Of a stretch of 64,000 bases of DNA, positions 49,029 to 60,254 are shown one piece after another. Both the position numbers and the translations under genes were made by a program. Position 1 is the first letter of the stretch; every line of letters starts with the position of its first letter. Below the pieces are notes generated by a model. The model had not been told where the DNA came from. It ran no database searches and saw nothing but the letters and a program-made list of their open reading frames with translations. This DNA comes from Branchiostoma floridae (taxonomy: Eukaryota; Chordata; Leptocardii; Amphioxiformes; Branchiostomatidae). Location: the NCBI RefSeq assembly GCF_000003815.2, contig NC_049991.1:2488877-2552876 (forward strand), read 5' to 3'.

Positions 49029-51024
49029 TCAGCTCCTGTCGTTAGAGTTCTTCCTCTTTCTCTCCGTGTTTTGAAACTTTGTAACGGTTATCCTGACGTT
49101 TCCGCACGGGTCGAACCGTTGGCTGTGCAGCTCCTGCTCGCGTTTCGTCCGGCCCTTACCGCTTCCTTGTCCTGTATAGTCACGAAAACAAATAAACAAA
49201 GGGTTTAGTACAGCAAACATTGTCTAAGGTACTACTTAAATCCGTCAAAACAGCTGTTTCTTAGTTCCCTATACAAGGAGCTTTTGGTTCCTAGCCTATT
49301 CAGTACAAGTTTCTTTGTAGGTGATCCCCCCCCCCCTTACTTTCGTTTGAATTTTTCTGTCGCTATATAAGGAAGAATGTCTTATCAGAAATGTCCCCAA
49401 AAGCAATGCACTGGAACAGACGCCAAGTGTAATGCGCAATTAGTAATACCAGTCTTTTTTTAAAATTATACGTTCTAGTTCATCCTTACAAATCTATCCG
49501 TGTTTTCATGACAGTGTGTACCAAACTAGGCGTCAGCAAATTAGTTTAAACATGTATGAAAAACGTTGATAAATTGCAAATACTGAACAAGTTTTGTTGT
49601 CCAACGGTTTTGAATATCAAAAGCACATTTCAGCCATTACGAATTTTTGCCTACTCCCACAACAATCAACAGAGATCAGCTCCATAAATTAGAACTTTTT
49701 ACTTTTTTTTAATGAGATAGCTTCAGGCATAAGCTTATTATCTTGCGTTAAACCTCTGCACGTAGAAGAACCAAGCACACTTATGGGGAAGAGTATGTCA
49801 TACACCTAAGTGCTGTAGAAAAATTCATATTCCTAGTGCAACTAGACAACCCATCGATCATAAAACATATCTGTTCTTTTTTCTCCACTTTAACAGACAA
49901 GCCGCTGAGGAGGAGTTGAATTTATCCAACGACAGTTTTATTTTGTATCCGTTAACTGAATCTCTTCAACAAGTCTTTTGGTGACCTGTTCTTAGCCCGG
50001 TGTGGCAAAAAGTGCAATGAAGGTCTTCAATCAATCAATATATCAATCAATCAATCAATAAAGCGTCATGGTTCCCCCTTAGTCTCAGCATTTTGTTCTC
50101 AATCACCCTAGACGAAAACAAATCATGGAAAACCTACAACATAAGGCCTACCTAAGCTGTGGTGCTTAAAGGATGTTATCTACTTTGTGTAGCGGAAAGG
50201 TATTCCAAACTCTTCAGATAACATCCAAACAAAAGGTCAGCCAAAATTTCTTCCGTGCAGCCGCCAAAGTACAAAGGACAGGTCATGACCTGTCGCGTGT
50301 TATGAACAATGGTACGATTGTGACTTTCCCAGGTAGAAAAATTCCTCTGCACAAACTGATTGTTTGAAGTTTAAAGTACGTGACCTGTGAATATATACAT
50401 CCGCATTTCTTACGAACTAGTCTTCGCTAACTGTGGTGTCAACAGAAACATCGTATTCCAATGGCACGATTGTGACTTTCCCTGGTAGAAAAATCCCCTG
50501 CATAAACTACTTGTTTAAAGTGTAACGTATACAATAGAGTACGTGACCTATGAAAACATACATCCGCATTTCTCATTCACTATAGTCTTCGCTAACTGTG
50601 GTAACAACAGAAACATCGTCAAGAATTCCTAAATGTCTTTTAGGACCGTTGCCATTCAGATATTATCGGGGCAAGTATGTTACAATCCTTGCAGCCAGAC
50701 AAAACGTCGCTCAAGAATTTGTCCCAAACCCCCAAACAATGGCATGTTGCCAAACAACACCACTTCAGTCTATGTTAACGTTCCCTGTTTCGATCGCTCT
50801 TGTTTTCACAATGGTTTCCAGTCGTTTAGCGCTCAATTGACTGAAATATATTTGTCAAAACACGGAGATTTTTAAAAATAAACTTCGGGTAAATTTCTTA
50901 CTAGAGCTGAGACAAAATGTACCTTACCTGACGCAACGATTTTGTCAGTGTCGAAGTTGTAATACTCGTATTCGTCGTAGTAGTTGCTCTCAAAGAACGT
51001 CATGCTATCCTGTGGACTCGACAT
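49029..51024 (-). CDS. NUPR1: NUPR1/p8 homologue, complete, two exons
   Basis: Nuclear protein 1 is a small, basic, disordered chromatin-associated transcription co-regulator induced by cellular stress. Exon 1 is 50928-51024 (ATG at 51024, donor TCAG/GTAAGG); exon 2 is 49171-49029 (acceptor GTGACTATACAG, stop TGA). Joined, they give 79 residues, close to the 82 of human NUPR1. Residues 1-32 form an acidic, tyrosine-rich head (NYYDEYEYYNFD). Residues 36-72 are the basic family signature: KGRTKRE, then R-x-D-P-x-G, then VTKFQNTERKRK, the human protein having KGRTKRE and VTKLQNSERKK at the same spacing. The two basic clusters can serve as a bipartite nuclear signal. Human-type HERK is NVRI here. 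The 1756-bp intron carries a tandem duplication. Cytosine- and CpG-rich sequence upstream fits a promoter. Confidence 0.92.
50307..50620. repeat. Tandem duplication in NUPR1 intron, about 151-bp unit
   Basis: Two units begin AATGGtACGATTGTGACTTT at about 50307 and 50458. Both contain GTAGAAAAAT, ACATCCGCATTTCT and AGTCTTCGCTAACTGTGGT in the same order. Confidence 0.85.
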
Positions 51025-51144
51025 GTTGATATTCGTCTAGATTCTCTAGAATTAAGCGAGAAAAACTTCAAAAGTTTGCAACAAATGGTCAAAATGCTCC
51101 TAAAATTCAGCGATCTGAGTTAGTCAGACGACCAAAACAAATGT

Positions 51145-51275
51145 GAGGTTTGCATGTAACTCAACCTGTTTTTATCGCCCACAGCACCGAACGATGATGT
51201 CACCAACACGCCGTCCCATTGGATGATCAGTGAGGTCATCTTAAACGGCGTGGCGCAGCGGGACCAATCAGAAAC
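51145..51275 (-). promoter_or_regulatory. Probable NUPR1 promoter
   Basis: Upstream of the NUPR1 ATG are a TATA-like GATAAAAA (minus strand, about 51170-51177), a CRE-like TGATGTCA (51195-51202), two CCAAT boxes in opposite orientation (51218-51222 and 51264-51268) and TGAGGTCA (51231-51238). Vertebrate NUPR1 is an ATF4/C-EBP-regulated stress gene, which makes the CRE/ATF-like site plausible. The transcription start is not determined. Confidence 0.55.
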
Positions 51276-51299
51276 GTTGTTACGTGGGTGGGTTTGTTT

Positions 51300-52595
51300 T
51301 CAAACATAGAGACGGGAGTCCCATGACCAGACGGTCCACGTGGCATGCTGTAACGTCCACAATGGTTAATCTAGAAGGTTCAAAGTACTGATATAGTCTC
51401 AATGATTCATACATAAGCCTATCATGAGAGGGCGACAACGGCAAATGATTCACTAGGGTACGTGTGTGTTTGTGTGCCTGTGACGTAACAGGTGTTTTTC
51501 CATGGGTATCGGTGAGAAGCTAGCAGGTGTGCAACAAAAATAACAGAAACGTAAGCATGCTTTTCTGTTAATTCAAACTTCCTCTTTCAAAGAAGAACGA
51601 ACAGACAAAGCCCAAATCATTACAAAGTCGTAGCCTCCACCAGGCCTTTCTACGGGGGTGCGGGGATCGTAGAATTCGGGGGGAAATGGAAAATGGTCAC
51701 AGGAGTCAGTCCACACTAAGGTTCATGTAAACGTTTCCCCTCCGGTCGACCAACTCCTCTGGTAGCAAATTATTCACTCTATGATATCCAGCGTAGACAG
51801 TCTGGTAGAGACAAAATCGGACAAACGCCAAAGTATTGCCATATTTTGTCCATAATGCTATTACCAGTACACAAAAATACAATCAAACATCATGCCTGGC
51901 ATTTTTCCATCTTGATACATGTATCAACGTATAACAGAATTTACGCAGAAGACCAACTATTTAATCGTTGAACCCTTCCAGAAATTTCTAAGTCTTCCAG
52001 AATTATGCATCATTTCTGGTATTTTCCCGCACCACTCCCACCCCTCCCTCGGAATTTTATTTGACAAACTCATGACGTAACGTTAACGGCTACAGGAAAA
52101 AATATGACATCATACGATAAACAATGACGCAACAGGAAGCCATTACTCCATCGATCGATAAGTCTAGCATACGTTAAGTGACTTTTAAGAGCTCTTGTGT
52201 GCGGTAAAGCCTTTGGGGAAATGTTGCGTTTACGATAACGGCCCTGAAAAAAATGGAGGCAGGGATTCTCTATTTTTTTCAAGATTTTTCAAGATAGTCT
52301 TAGTGATCTAACGATTGCAAAACTGTTGTACTGAACTGTTGTACTGAACTGAATGGAAAATAGCAGTAGTTAATTATTCTGATTTCTAAACTGCATTTTT
52401 GTACAAATATATTATTAGAAGGCGTGCTGTGTGTCTATATTTGTCCAATTTCTACTATTTACATATGTGTATATTCTTCCAACGACATGTATAGAGCCTG
52501 ATAGAGGCTTAAAAACTTCCATACGGACCTTACACGCACTTGAAAATATACGAACGTGCGAACCCACCCCAAACGACACGTTGTTACACACAAAG
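51300..52595. other. No gene recognised
   Basis: Intergenic. A short motif TTTACGATAACGGCCC at about 52229 recurs at about 59339. Confidence 0.5.
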
Positions 52596-52993
52596 TAAGT
52601 GCATGGCAAGTAAATTTTATGGATGACTTCAGTGTGCTAATCAATTTTCACCTGATTTCGAAAATAAAAGTAGTGTAGGTATGACCGTACTTGTAAAAGT
52701 AAAATAGTTTGATAGTAAAAGTGGTACGGATGTAGTAGCCATGACTGTAGTTGTCAACATGGTAAGTGATACCAAGGAGGAAATACTAGTTTACCAGTCT
52801 ACCACTCTAATGTCACTTGTTGGCTGTGATACCATGGATTGTCTCTTCAATTCTTCTTTAATATAGTACAACGTTTATGGTGTCTATTTTGAAAATCTTG
52901 GCGTCTTGTTTGTCTTTATCCATTTTTGCCCTCTAGCGTTAAATTTTGAGTCTGCATAGGGTGCCATGCATAGATTTTACTTGATGTAGCCTA
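52596..52993. mobile_element. TIR MITE, ATGGATGACATC family
   Basis: GGCAAGTAAATTTTATGGAT on the left corresponds to CATGCATAGATTTTACTTGA and TAGCCTAA on the right; the termini are degraded. Confidence 0.6.
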
Positions 52994-53229
52994 AGTCTGT
53001 AACTTGTGTTATTTGCATGACCTTTTGGTCGTATATGTTTTATTCTGTTGACGATCGCTACTGATTAGGCAATGCATAATATTGTTACTGTTTTCTTAGC
53101 TGTGTCATCGACTGACTACGTCACATTTCCTTTCCGCAGGGCCCGGGCTGTTTGCGGAAACAAACACTTAAAATTTATACAGATAAATATGCACAAGGCA
53201 TGCTGTTGAATATTTTATCCGTTTTGTGT

Positions 53230-53396
53230 NNNNNNNNNNNNNNNNNNNNNNNNNNNNNNNNNNNNNNNNNNNNNNNNNNNNNNNNNNNNNNNNNNNNNNN
53301 NNNNNNNNNNNNNNNNNNNNNNNNNNNNNNNNNNNNNNNNNNNNNNNNNNNNNNNNNNNNNNNNNNNNNNNNNNNNNNNNNNNNNNNNNNNNNNNN
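53230..53396. other. Assembly gap (167 N)
   Basis: Unresolved bases. The gap lies inside, or exactly at the left end of, a TAAGCTAAGGGCAC MITE whose right part follows immediately. Confidence 1.
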
Positions 53397-53648
53397 GTGG
53401 TAAGTACAGCCTTTGTACGAACTCGTAGGGAATCCCACGGATTTTGGAGCACGCAGACACGCCGCAGAACTTAACGTGCAGGCAAAACTTTGTGTGCCAT
53501 CGGGCTGCGGATTAGCCCCTCGTACGTGCCAGTACGGGCGACGAGCCTGCCCTGTACAGCCTGAACGTTTTCAGAAATACGTGGCGGACGTGGCCCCCCA
53601 AAAAATGTACGGACAAATTGCACGTACGGCGGGTTGTGCCCTAAGCTC
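53397..53648 (-). mobile_element. TIR MITE, TAAGCTAAGGGCAC family, beside gap
   Basis: The right terminus GGGTTGTGCCCTAAGCT and interior GCACACAAAGTTTTGCCTGC (reverse complement) match 5400-5740 inverted. The left part is lost in the gap. Confidence 0.8.
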
Positions 53649-53870
53649 AACGTATACACTGCTACGTGCCTAGTTGTTTTGTTCTTCAAGCAAGTAGCAC
53701 CCACAGCCGTCTTATACCAATCATCTGAGCACGCTGAAAATAACACATATAAAGTCTACTTTCTCAAAGTTTAAACTCAACTGCCTCAACATGTATTAAA
53801 CTGCCTGAACATTTGTATTGAACGGACACAAAATAACGGACGCAATGAAAAACGTTGAGGTCATTTCTCA

Positions 53871-54770
53871 AAAGAACGCTTTATTGGTAACTTTCTCCGC
53901 GCTAAGCATCACATTTTCTTAAAGAGCACCAAATCAAATCGTTTTAGAAAGAACGCTTTATTGAAAACTTTCTCTCGAGACAAGCACTACTTTTTCCTCG
54001 TGAACACCAAATCCAAGTATATTCCTGATAAACCAAAATTAACACTACCAACACTACACAGTTTTAGACATAGAGAGAACTTCATTGCACGACATTTGTA
54101 CATGGTTCAATGTATGGCAACAACTATTACACAAAGTACAAAATAGGTGTATAGAATAAGACTTAACATCCTAATCAACATAACAAGAAGGGCTAACACA
54201 AGTAGAAGTAGTCTGACTAAAATGGCAACGTTATAACTGAAAAGAACGCTTTATTGAAAACGCATTCTCGGGGTTGAACACCAACTTTCTACTTTACTAC
54301 ATGAACACCAAAAGAAAGTATAATCTTGATAAATCAACATCAACACCATAAATGGCTACACAGTTTTAGATATATACCACGTGCAAAACAAAGCCTTATA
54401 GAAGTAATCTGGCTAAATGCCAACGTTATAACTGAAAAGAACGCTTTACTAAAAACGCATTCTCGGGGTTGAACACCAACTTTTCTTACTACATGAACAC
54501 TAAAACAAAGTATATTCATGATAAATTAGCATTATAACGCCATAAAAGGTTACACAGTTATAGATATGTACCATGGGCAGAACAAATCCAATACGTCATA
54601 AAGATAGTCTGACTGAAATGGCCACGTTATTACTGAAAAGAACGCTTTATTGAAAACGTTCTCTCGGCGTAAGCACCGCCTTATCCTTCTGAACAACAAA
54701 TCCAAGTACATGTATATTCCTGATGAATCACCATTAACATCACAAAACACTACACAATTACTTTATAGAT
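53871..54770 (-). repeat. Tandem repeats with poly(A) signals, 3' of LRR copy A
   Basis: AAAGAACGCTTTATTGAAAA recurs at about 53871, 53947, 54240, 54435 and 54636; the last three define a unit of about 195-201 bp with TGAACACCAA and ACACAGTTTTAGATAT in order. Read on the minus strand four of the five start blocks contain AATAAA, so this array offers several cleavage signals for the receptor gene that ends just upstream. 54080-54180 matches 60050-60150 beside copy B. Confidence 0.75.
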
Positions 54771-54774
54771 GTTC

Positions 54775-55128
54775 ATGAGCCGAGTTGTACAGGACGTGAG
54801 ATGTGCTGTCCTTACTCTAAGACTGTCAATAAACTGGGTTATAAATGACATTGGATGTGCTGTCCTTACTGTCGGGCTGTCCGTAAGCTGGGTTGTAAAT
54901 GACATTGGTTGTGCTGTCCTTACTCTCGGGCTGTCCATGTGCTGGGTTGTGCAGCGCGTGAGGCGTGCTGTCCTTACTCTCGGACTGTCAATGAACTGGG
55001 TTGTACAGGGCATTGAATGTGCTGTCCTTACTCTCGTGCTGTCAATGAACTGGGTTGTACAGGACGTAAGATGTGCTGTCCCTACTATCAGGCTGTCCAC
55101 TAGCTGAGTTGTCCTTGCTCTCAAATTG
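54775..55128 (-). pseudogene. Decayed tail repeats beyond the stop of LRR copy A
   Basis: The 54-bp units of the receptor tail continue for about six and a half more units after the stop codon, in register. Read in the coding frame they contain several stops: CAT-GGA of the intact unit is CAT-TGA or TAT-TGA in four units. The frame remains recognisable (DSTSHVLYN-like), so this is former coding sequence now in the 3' UTR. Confidence 0.75.
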
Positions 55129-55487
55129 TCAATGAACTAAGTTGTACTGGACGTTGGATGTGCTGTCCACACTCTCGTGCTGTCCATGAGCTGGGTTGTA
55201 CATGACGTTGGATGTGCTGTCCACACTCTCGTGCTGTCCATGAGCTGGGCTGTACATGACGTTGGATGTGCTGTCCACACTCTCGTGCTGTCCATGAGCT
55301 GGGTTGTACATGACGTTGGATGTGCTGTCCTTACTCTCGTGCTGTCCATTAGCTGGGTTGTACAGAACGTTGGATGTGCTGTCCACACTCTCGTGCTGAC
55401 CATGAGCTGTGTTGTACAGTACGTGAGATGTGCTGTCCTTACTCTCGTGCTGTCCATTAGCTGGGTTGTACAGGACGTCGGATGTGC
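55129..55487 (-). repeat. 54-bp coding minisatellite, copy A
   Basis: A 54-bp unit encodes 18 residues with one tyrosine each. Because 54 is a multiple of 3, several frames on both strands stay open; those alternative frames are shadows. Confidence 0.95.
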
Positions 55488-57985
55488 TGCGCTTATTTCC
55501 CCCTTCTTCCTTCACATATTTTGGCTCTGTGGCTGCATCTGTTGGTGGTGACTGATCCTCTGGTTGGGCGACAGGTTCATCAACGATTGCCGCTTGTTGT
55601 CCGGTGATGTTTTCCTGTTGAGTAGACCTTGCCTCTGTGTGGCCTCCTGTAGCCTGTGGTGTGTCGGCACATCCTGCCCCATACAGGGGGATCTTACAGC
55701 TCTCGTCTTGCCCTACATCTTCCTTGTACGCCACTGCATATGGCTTGATGTCATACTCTTGCCCGTAGTCCTCATCGTAGGCTACTGCATATGGCCTGAT
55801 GTCAGACTCTGGCCCTTGGTCCTCATCGTAGGCCACTGCATATGGCTGGATAGTCTCGCTGTCTACGGGTGACTGGGCAGGGGAGGGTTGACTGCCTGTT
55901 GGTGAGTTATTGTCAGATCCTTGCAGTCCAGCGGAGTCGGAGTAGACAACTGCGTACGGTTCTATGTTTTGGCTTCCTTCTGATTCTTCCTCGTCCGTTC
56001 CAGTAGGTTGGTCGCCATCGGCAAGACCTGCGCCGCACCAGCGCTTGCAGATGAGAAGGACACCTACCGACGCGAACACGAGGAGGAGGGGCAGAACAAC
56101 AGCAACAATCATGGCCATGGTATAGGTGCTGTTGTCAGCCTTGTTGATGATAGGGCTCCCCCATAGAATAACCACGCGGTCTACCTCTGTTGTGTACTGA
56201 GAGACTGGTACGTCATTTGTGTATGGCGATTCTCTGTCCTCGTTCGTAGGACTGTTCTTGTTGTATGATGGAATCGCGATGGACACGTTGGGGCTCGGAA
56301 TGGGTACGTTGCCATGTTTAGGACTTGAGCTGGACACTTCTGTGGTGTAGCCGATGCCCCCATGTGATCCCTCCGTGTTGGTCTGGCACACATTCTGCAT
56401 AAGGGAGGTGAGGACAGTTCCTTGAAGGTGTTCAGGTGATTGACATTTCAGGTCGTACCGATGACTTATCTGCAGTAGGTGTGGCAGGTGGCAGACGAAC
56501 CATGTCAGGTTCTCGTCACATCGCAATTCGTTGTCGTTCACCTGAACATGCAGATGCTCCAGGTGCAGTACATTGCTATTGATGGTGGCGATGTGGTTCT
56601 GGTTTAGGTGTGTAACCTTCAAAGCTTTGGGCTGCAGGAGGGCCTCAACGGGCACGGAGGTCAGTTGGTTCTGGTGCAACTTTAGGACTGAGATACACGG
56701 CAAGCCACGAAATGCATACGGTGATATGCTAGAGATAGCGTTCTTGTTGAGATACAAGAGTTTTAGTCTTTCAAGCCCAATGAAAGTATCAGGTTCTGAG
56801 GGTATACAGAAAATGAAAATTGTATTAATTTCTAGAAAAGAAGACCTTCACAACAAAAAGTATATATCTTTACATTTGCATCATTTGACAAAAGAAGCAA
56901 GAATGTACATGTACATACGCAAGGTAAAAAGTTGAAAGGTATCGTGTTCATGATATGATCGCACATTTATGGCTTTGGCACCAGGTCGGCTTAATGCGAT
57001 CAGGTCACGAATACCAACGGCACCGACATTTTCTGCGATCAAAACCCCCTTACTATTTGTTTTTGCTGACCAGTGCGTTCTTTTTCTTTCTTCCTCCTAG
57101 CAGAAAAAGGTTTACAGAAAAGGCGGACTGTGCGCCAGACCTGGCAACCTGGGCACTGTATCTGTATCTGTGCTATCTGGGCTGTCTACCTTGACTGGCT
57201 ATCACGTCAAGTTACTCAGACACCCCCATTCATATATTCATAGCCCCAAATCTTTTTTCACCGGCACACACTACTTTGGGGTGAACCTAATGGTATAGCA
57301 TTGTCTGCGAGTAGCTTGACACAATGCTAGAAGGAAAACATTCTGCATTTTTTGCAAAAATGTTGCCTTTCTAGTATGAGAAATATGAGAATTTTCAAAT
57401 TCAAGTCCTGATTCTGAAGCAAGGTATCAAGATTGAAATCACTTTTGTTCACTTCTATCTTTACGTTATGTCCACCGAATGACAAATCCACGGAGGTAAT
57501 AAAGGATCTCCAAGTTGACATTTTCAAGAGAAAACAATCCATTTCAACTCACCCAGCCTGGAGATGCGATTCTCCACAATGGAAAGTCTCCATACAGAGT
57601 GCAGACCTCTGAAAGCCCCCGGCTCTATGGCGGAAACGTTTGACTTTTCAATCCTCAGACCCTGAAGGCTCGAGATGTTTGGAAACGACCATTCCAGGAT
57701 AATAGGGGAGCGTAGATGCTTGATAAAGATTGTATGAGTTCCTTCTTGGAAACCAGTAGGCACTGCGTCCATACAAAAGTAGGAGTTGTACGTTTTTCCT
57801 TCGTGCCCCACCCAACTACAGCGGGAATTCTCAAGGTTAAATACTGGGCAGTGACAATCAAACTGTAATCCACGATGACCGATCCCACAGCTGTTCGGGC
57901 ATCTTTGAGCTGGTGCGGGCATGACATGTAGATGTGTTGAGACAATGGCCAGTAGGAACAAAACGAGCACCTCGCTTCGCAGCAT
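55129..57985 (-). CDS. LRR transmembrane receptor with tyrosine-repeat tail, copy A
   Basis: A single-pass LRR receptor of 699 residues in two coding exons: 57985-57553 (donor GCTGG/GTGAGT) and 56795-55129 (acceptor TATACCCTCAG), intron 757 bp. Residues 1-26 are a signal peptide, then a cysteine-rich cap (CPNSCGIG) and LRRs about 90-225 with the LxxLxLxxNxI pattern (YLNKNAISSI, KLHQNQLTSV). A C-terminal cap has four cysteines at 237, 246, 262 and 281; the membrane segment is about 370-394. The cytoplasmic part has one EPYAVVY and three (I/R/K)PYAVAY motifs, then from 581 six 18-residue repeats of the form STSNVxYNPAHGQHESVD and a shortened seventh. The tyrosines do not fit the ITIM consensus (+3 is Ala). 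An acceptor at 58036 implies an upstream non-coding exon. Ligand and pathway unknown. Confidence 0.88.
56796..57552 (-). other. Intron of LRR copy A
   Basis: GT-AG intron between coding exons. Its 3' part (56796-56900) and a block near 57390-57445 match copy B intron sequence at 62869-62960 and 63775-63835, supporting segmental duplication. Confidence 0.8.
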
Positions 57986-58153
57986 TCTGGCCACCGACTG
58001 AGCTTTGCTGGCTTTCTTTTCCCGTGTCGTTTCAACTGTAACGTGAATATACATCAAACACTTTGGTATTCATCAGTGGGGTACGATTGCTAACCAATTG
58101 TAATTTTGTTGGTACAAATTTGTCTATAGGAAGGTGCCTTCTAACATCATTGG

Positions 58154-58434
58154 TAAGGCCATGCTGATTTGAGTACATGGATGACATCGATGAATAGAAA
58201 AAACAAACGTTGGCCAAAAAAGTTGCCATCATTATGAAATCTAAGTGGTCAGAAAGGTTAAACAAATGTCAGAGCACAACGAGTATGGTATACGAACAAG
58301 AGATGCTTCAATTTTTGTGCCTTCATGTGTTCTTCTTTCACATTGGGCTGATTTGTACGAATTGAATTCTTTATTTTTCGAAAATTGATGCGCGTGAGGA
58401 TGTCATCCGTACAATCAATTCAACATCGCCTTAG
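58154..58434. mobile_element. TIR MITE, ATGGATGACATC family
   Basis: TAAGGCCATGCTGATTTGAG with ATGGATGACATC at the left; GATGTCATCCGTACAATC and ACATCGCCTTA at the right. It lies about 120 bp upstream of the copy A splice acceptor. Confidence 0.8.
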
Positions 58435-58881
58435 GAGAAATTTGAAAGTCATTTCAGGCACCACCTACGCATGGACGGAAATTGTTTCTCTAGGTTTCTC
58501 CATGCGTCATTTTGATTAAGTCCGAATATGCATTGTGTACTTCCCTTATCATAAGTGAGGAACAATTGCCAATGTCTGAAAACAATTGTCTGAAAACGTT
58601 GCCGAGCATTTTTTTGAGGAAATATCATTGGTAGAGGGAAGGTGTCAAAGTTTGTTTCGTGCACCACCTACAAATCACCCGGACTCCAGGAAGAATAGTG
58701 ACATATCAGTCACTAATGGAGATCTGTATAACCAAATCAAACCAAACCAAACCAAAAACCTACGCATGAAGAGAAATCGTTTCATTTTTCCTCCCTGTAT
58801 AGGAAAATTCAATATATTGTTTTTGGTGGTGTTTTTTCCCCTGTACATGAAACAAGGTAAAGGTCAAGAAGAAACGATATG
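58435..58881. other. No gene recognised
   Basis: Nothing supported apart from a short ACCAAACCAA-type stretch near 58731-58756. Confidence 0.5.
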
Positions 58882-59470
58882 TAAGGCCACAGCAAGTACA
58901 TTTTATGGATGACATCTTCTACAAATTTCAAAAATAATGAGATACTCAGATAGCGAAAAAAGAGATGGGTAACAAAAACAAGATAAAATATGAACCAAGA
59001 ATTCTTACAACCCAAAACATGGCATCACAACCAACAAGGCATTCATTCCTGTATTTTAGAGTAGTAAAAATTTCAATAGTGTGGTAGACGTGTATCACTT
59101 CACTCATGGCTTCCATATTAGTGCCACTATCCAACTAGTTTCACTTCTGCAATTACATACACAATCTTGTATTAGTTTACAACACAGTCTATTTGACCAT
59201 GTCCGAGGAAGAAAAAAAATTGTGCCAGTACTGTGAATTTGAATACTTTCGCGGTCGTTTTATTTTCTCATTTTTTTTTTCTGTGACCTCTTCTCGATTT
59301 CATGACACTGAATATGTGACTCTAATCTACTGTTGCATTTACGATAACGGCCCCGAGTCAGTAGGTAGGCAGGGATACTTTTTCCCTCAGTTTTGTCGCT
59401 TCAATTCTTGTTTCAACGTTTATGTTATCTTTTTTGAAAATCCAGCCAACGTTTTTTTTAATATTATCAA
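58882..59470. mobile_element. TIR MITE, ATGGATGACATC family, long degraded copy
   Basis: The left end TAAGGCCACAGCAAGTACAT and inner blocks (ATGGCTTCCATATTAG, GTTTCACTTCTGCAATTA) match the element at 13239 in part, and the right part resembles 52830-52920. The right terminus is not found. Confidence 0.5.
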
Positions 59471-59599
59471 CTAAACTTGGCAAAAAAATGTTTGGAATAT
59501 CAATTTTGGTTGACCATATCTCCGTTGTTTCTGCATGAATTTCAATGTATTACATATAAAGAGAAGTAAAGCGTATGTGATTTTCTTTTCTATAGTATC

Positions 59600-60044
59600 A
59601 AACTCATTGTGATTTTAAACTCAAGGAATCGATTGAAAGCACTGAACGGAGCTAGAATAGGATGTATTTCAGGCTGGCCAAACAAATGGAACCACCATCC
59701 CGTTTCCGGACGTGTCCTTGTATTTTTTCTTCCAGCGTACGTTCCATCGATGACGTCACGCAACAGGAAACAAAATTCGACCGACGATTTTTTGAGATCT
59801 AGAAGGACATTTACGGCCAGAACACAGACGGCGTTAGTTCCCTCGTTCGTTGTGCGATTTTTGGAGATCGACCAATGTTCGCAGACCTGTCGCCCGAGTC
59901 ACGTCCAATGTAAAACAAGATACTTTTGCAGGCGAAAGATACGCTCCAACTCACTGGCGAGTTTGGAATTCGGCGACCCTCTAACAACGATCAACAAATT
60001 CTGCCGATGTTTCTTGACGCCGACTTAAACAACACTGGGCAATG
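59600..60044. promoter_or_regulatory. GC-rich island with perfect CRE, possible copy A promoter
   Basis: Between the two receptor genes GC and CpG rise, with ATCGATGACGTCACG at about 59746-59760. It lies in the right place to hold the non-coding first exon of copy A (minus strand). No TATA box or defined donor is assigned with confidence, so this is inference from position and composition. Confidence 0.25.
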
Positions 60045-60165
60045 CATAATAAAGAATAACTTTATTGCACGACAATTGTACATGATGCAATGTGTGGCAG
60101 CAACTATTACACAAAGTACAAAATAGAGGCATAGGATAAAGCTTAACAACCTAGTATATAATTAT
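60045..60165 (-). other. Paralogous 3' end of LRR copy B
   Basis: GCACGACAaTTGTACATG and AACTATTACACAAAGTACAA match 54080-54180 beside copy A. A minus-strand AATAAA (near 60058-60064) is a candidate poly(A) signal for copy B. Confidence 0.6.
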
Positions 60166-60254
60166 GTTGTTAGGTGGAATTTACTACCTCGGTATACATG
60201 TAGATATTTACCATACCTTTAGACTAGAAGGAATAGATTACACATAGTCAATGG

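Noticed and set aside
49081-49110. GGAAACGTCAGG on the minus strand as a hammerhead 3' core
   Set aside because: It is coding sequence of NUPR1 exon 2 and no CTGANGA lies upstream.
54769-55551. Long open frames on both strands across the 54-bp arrays (also 60997-61707)
   Set aside because: A 54-bp unit free of stops in several frames keeps those frames open automatically; only the frame continuous with the LRR and membrane exon is supported.
59609-60028. Plus-strand frame of 139 codons between the receptor genes
   Set aside because: Composition is Arg/Ser-rich without a domain, and it overlaps the GC-rich possible promoter; no splice partner was found.
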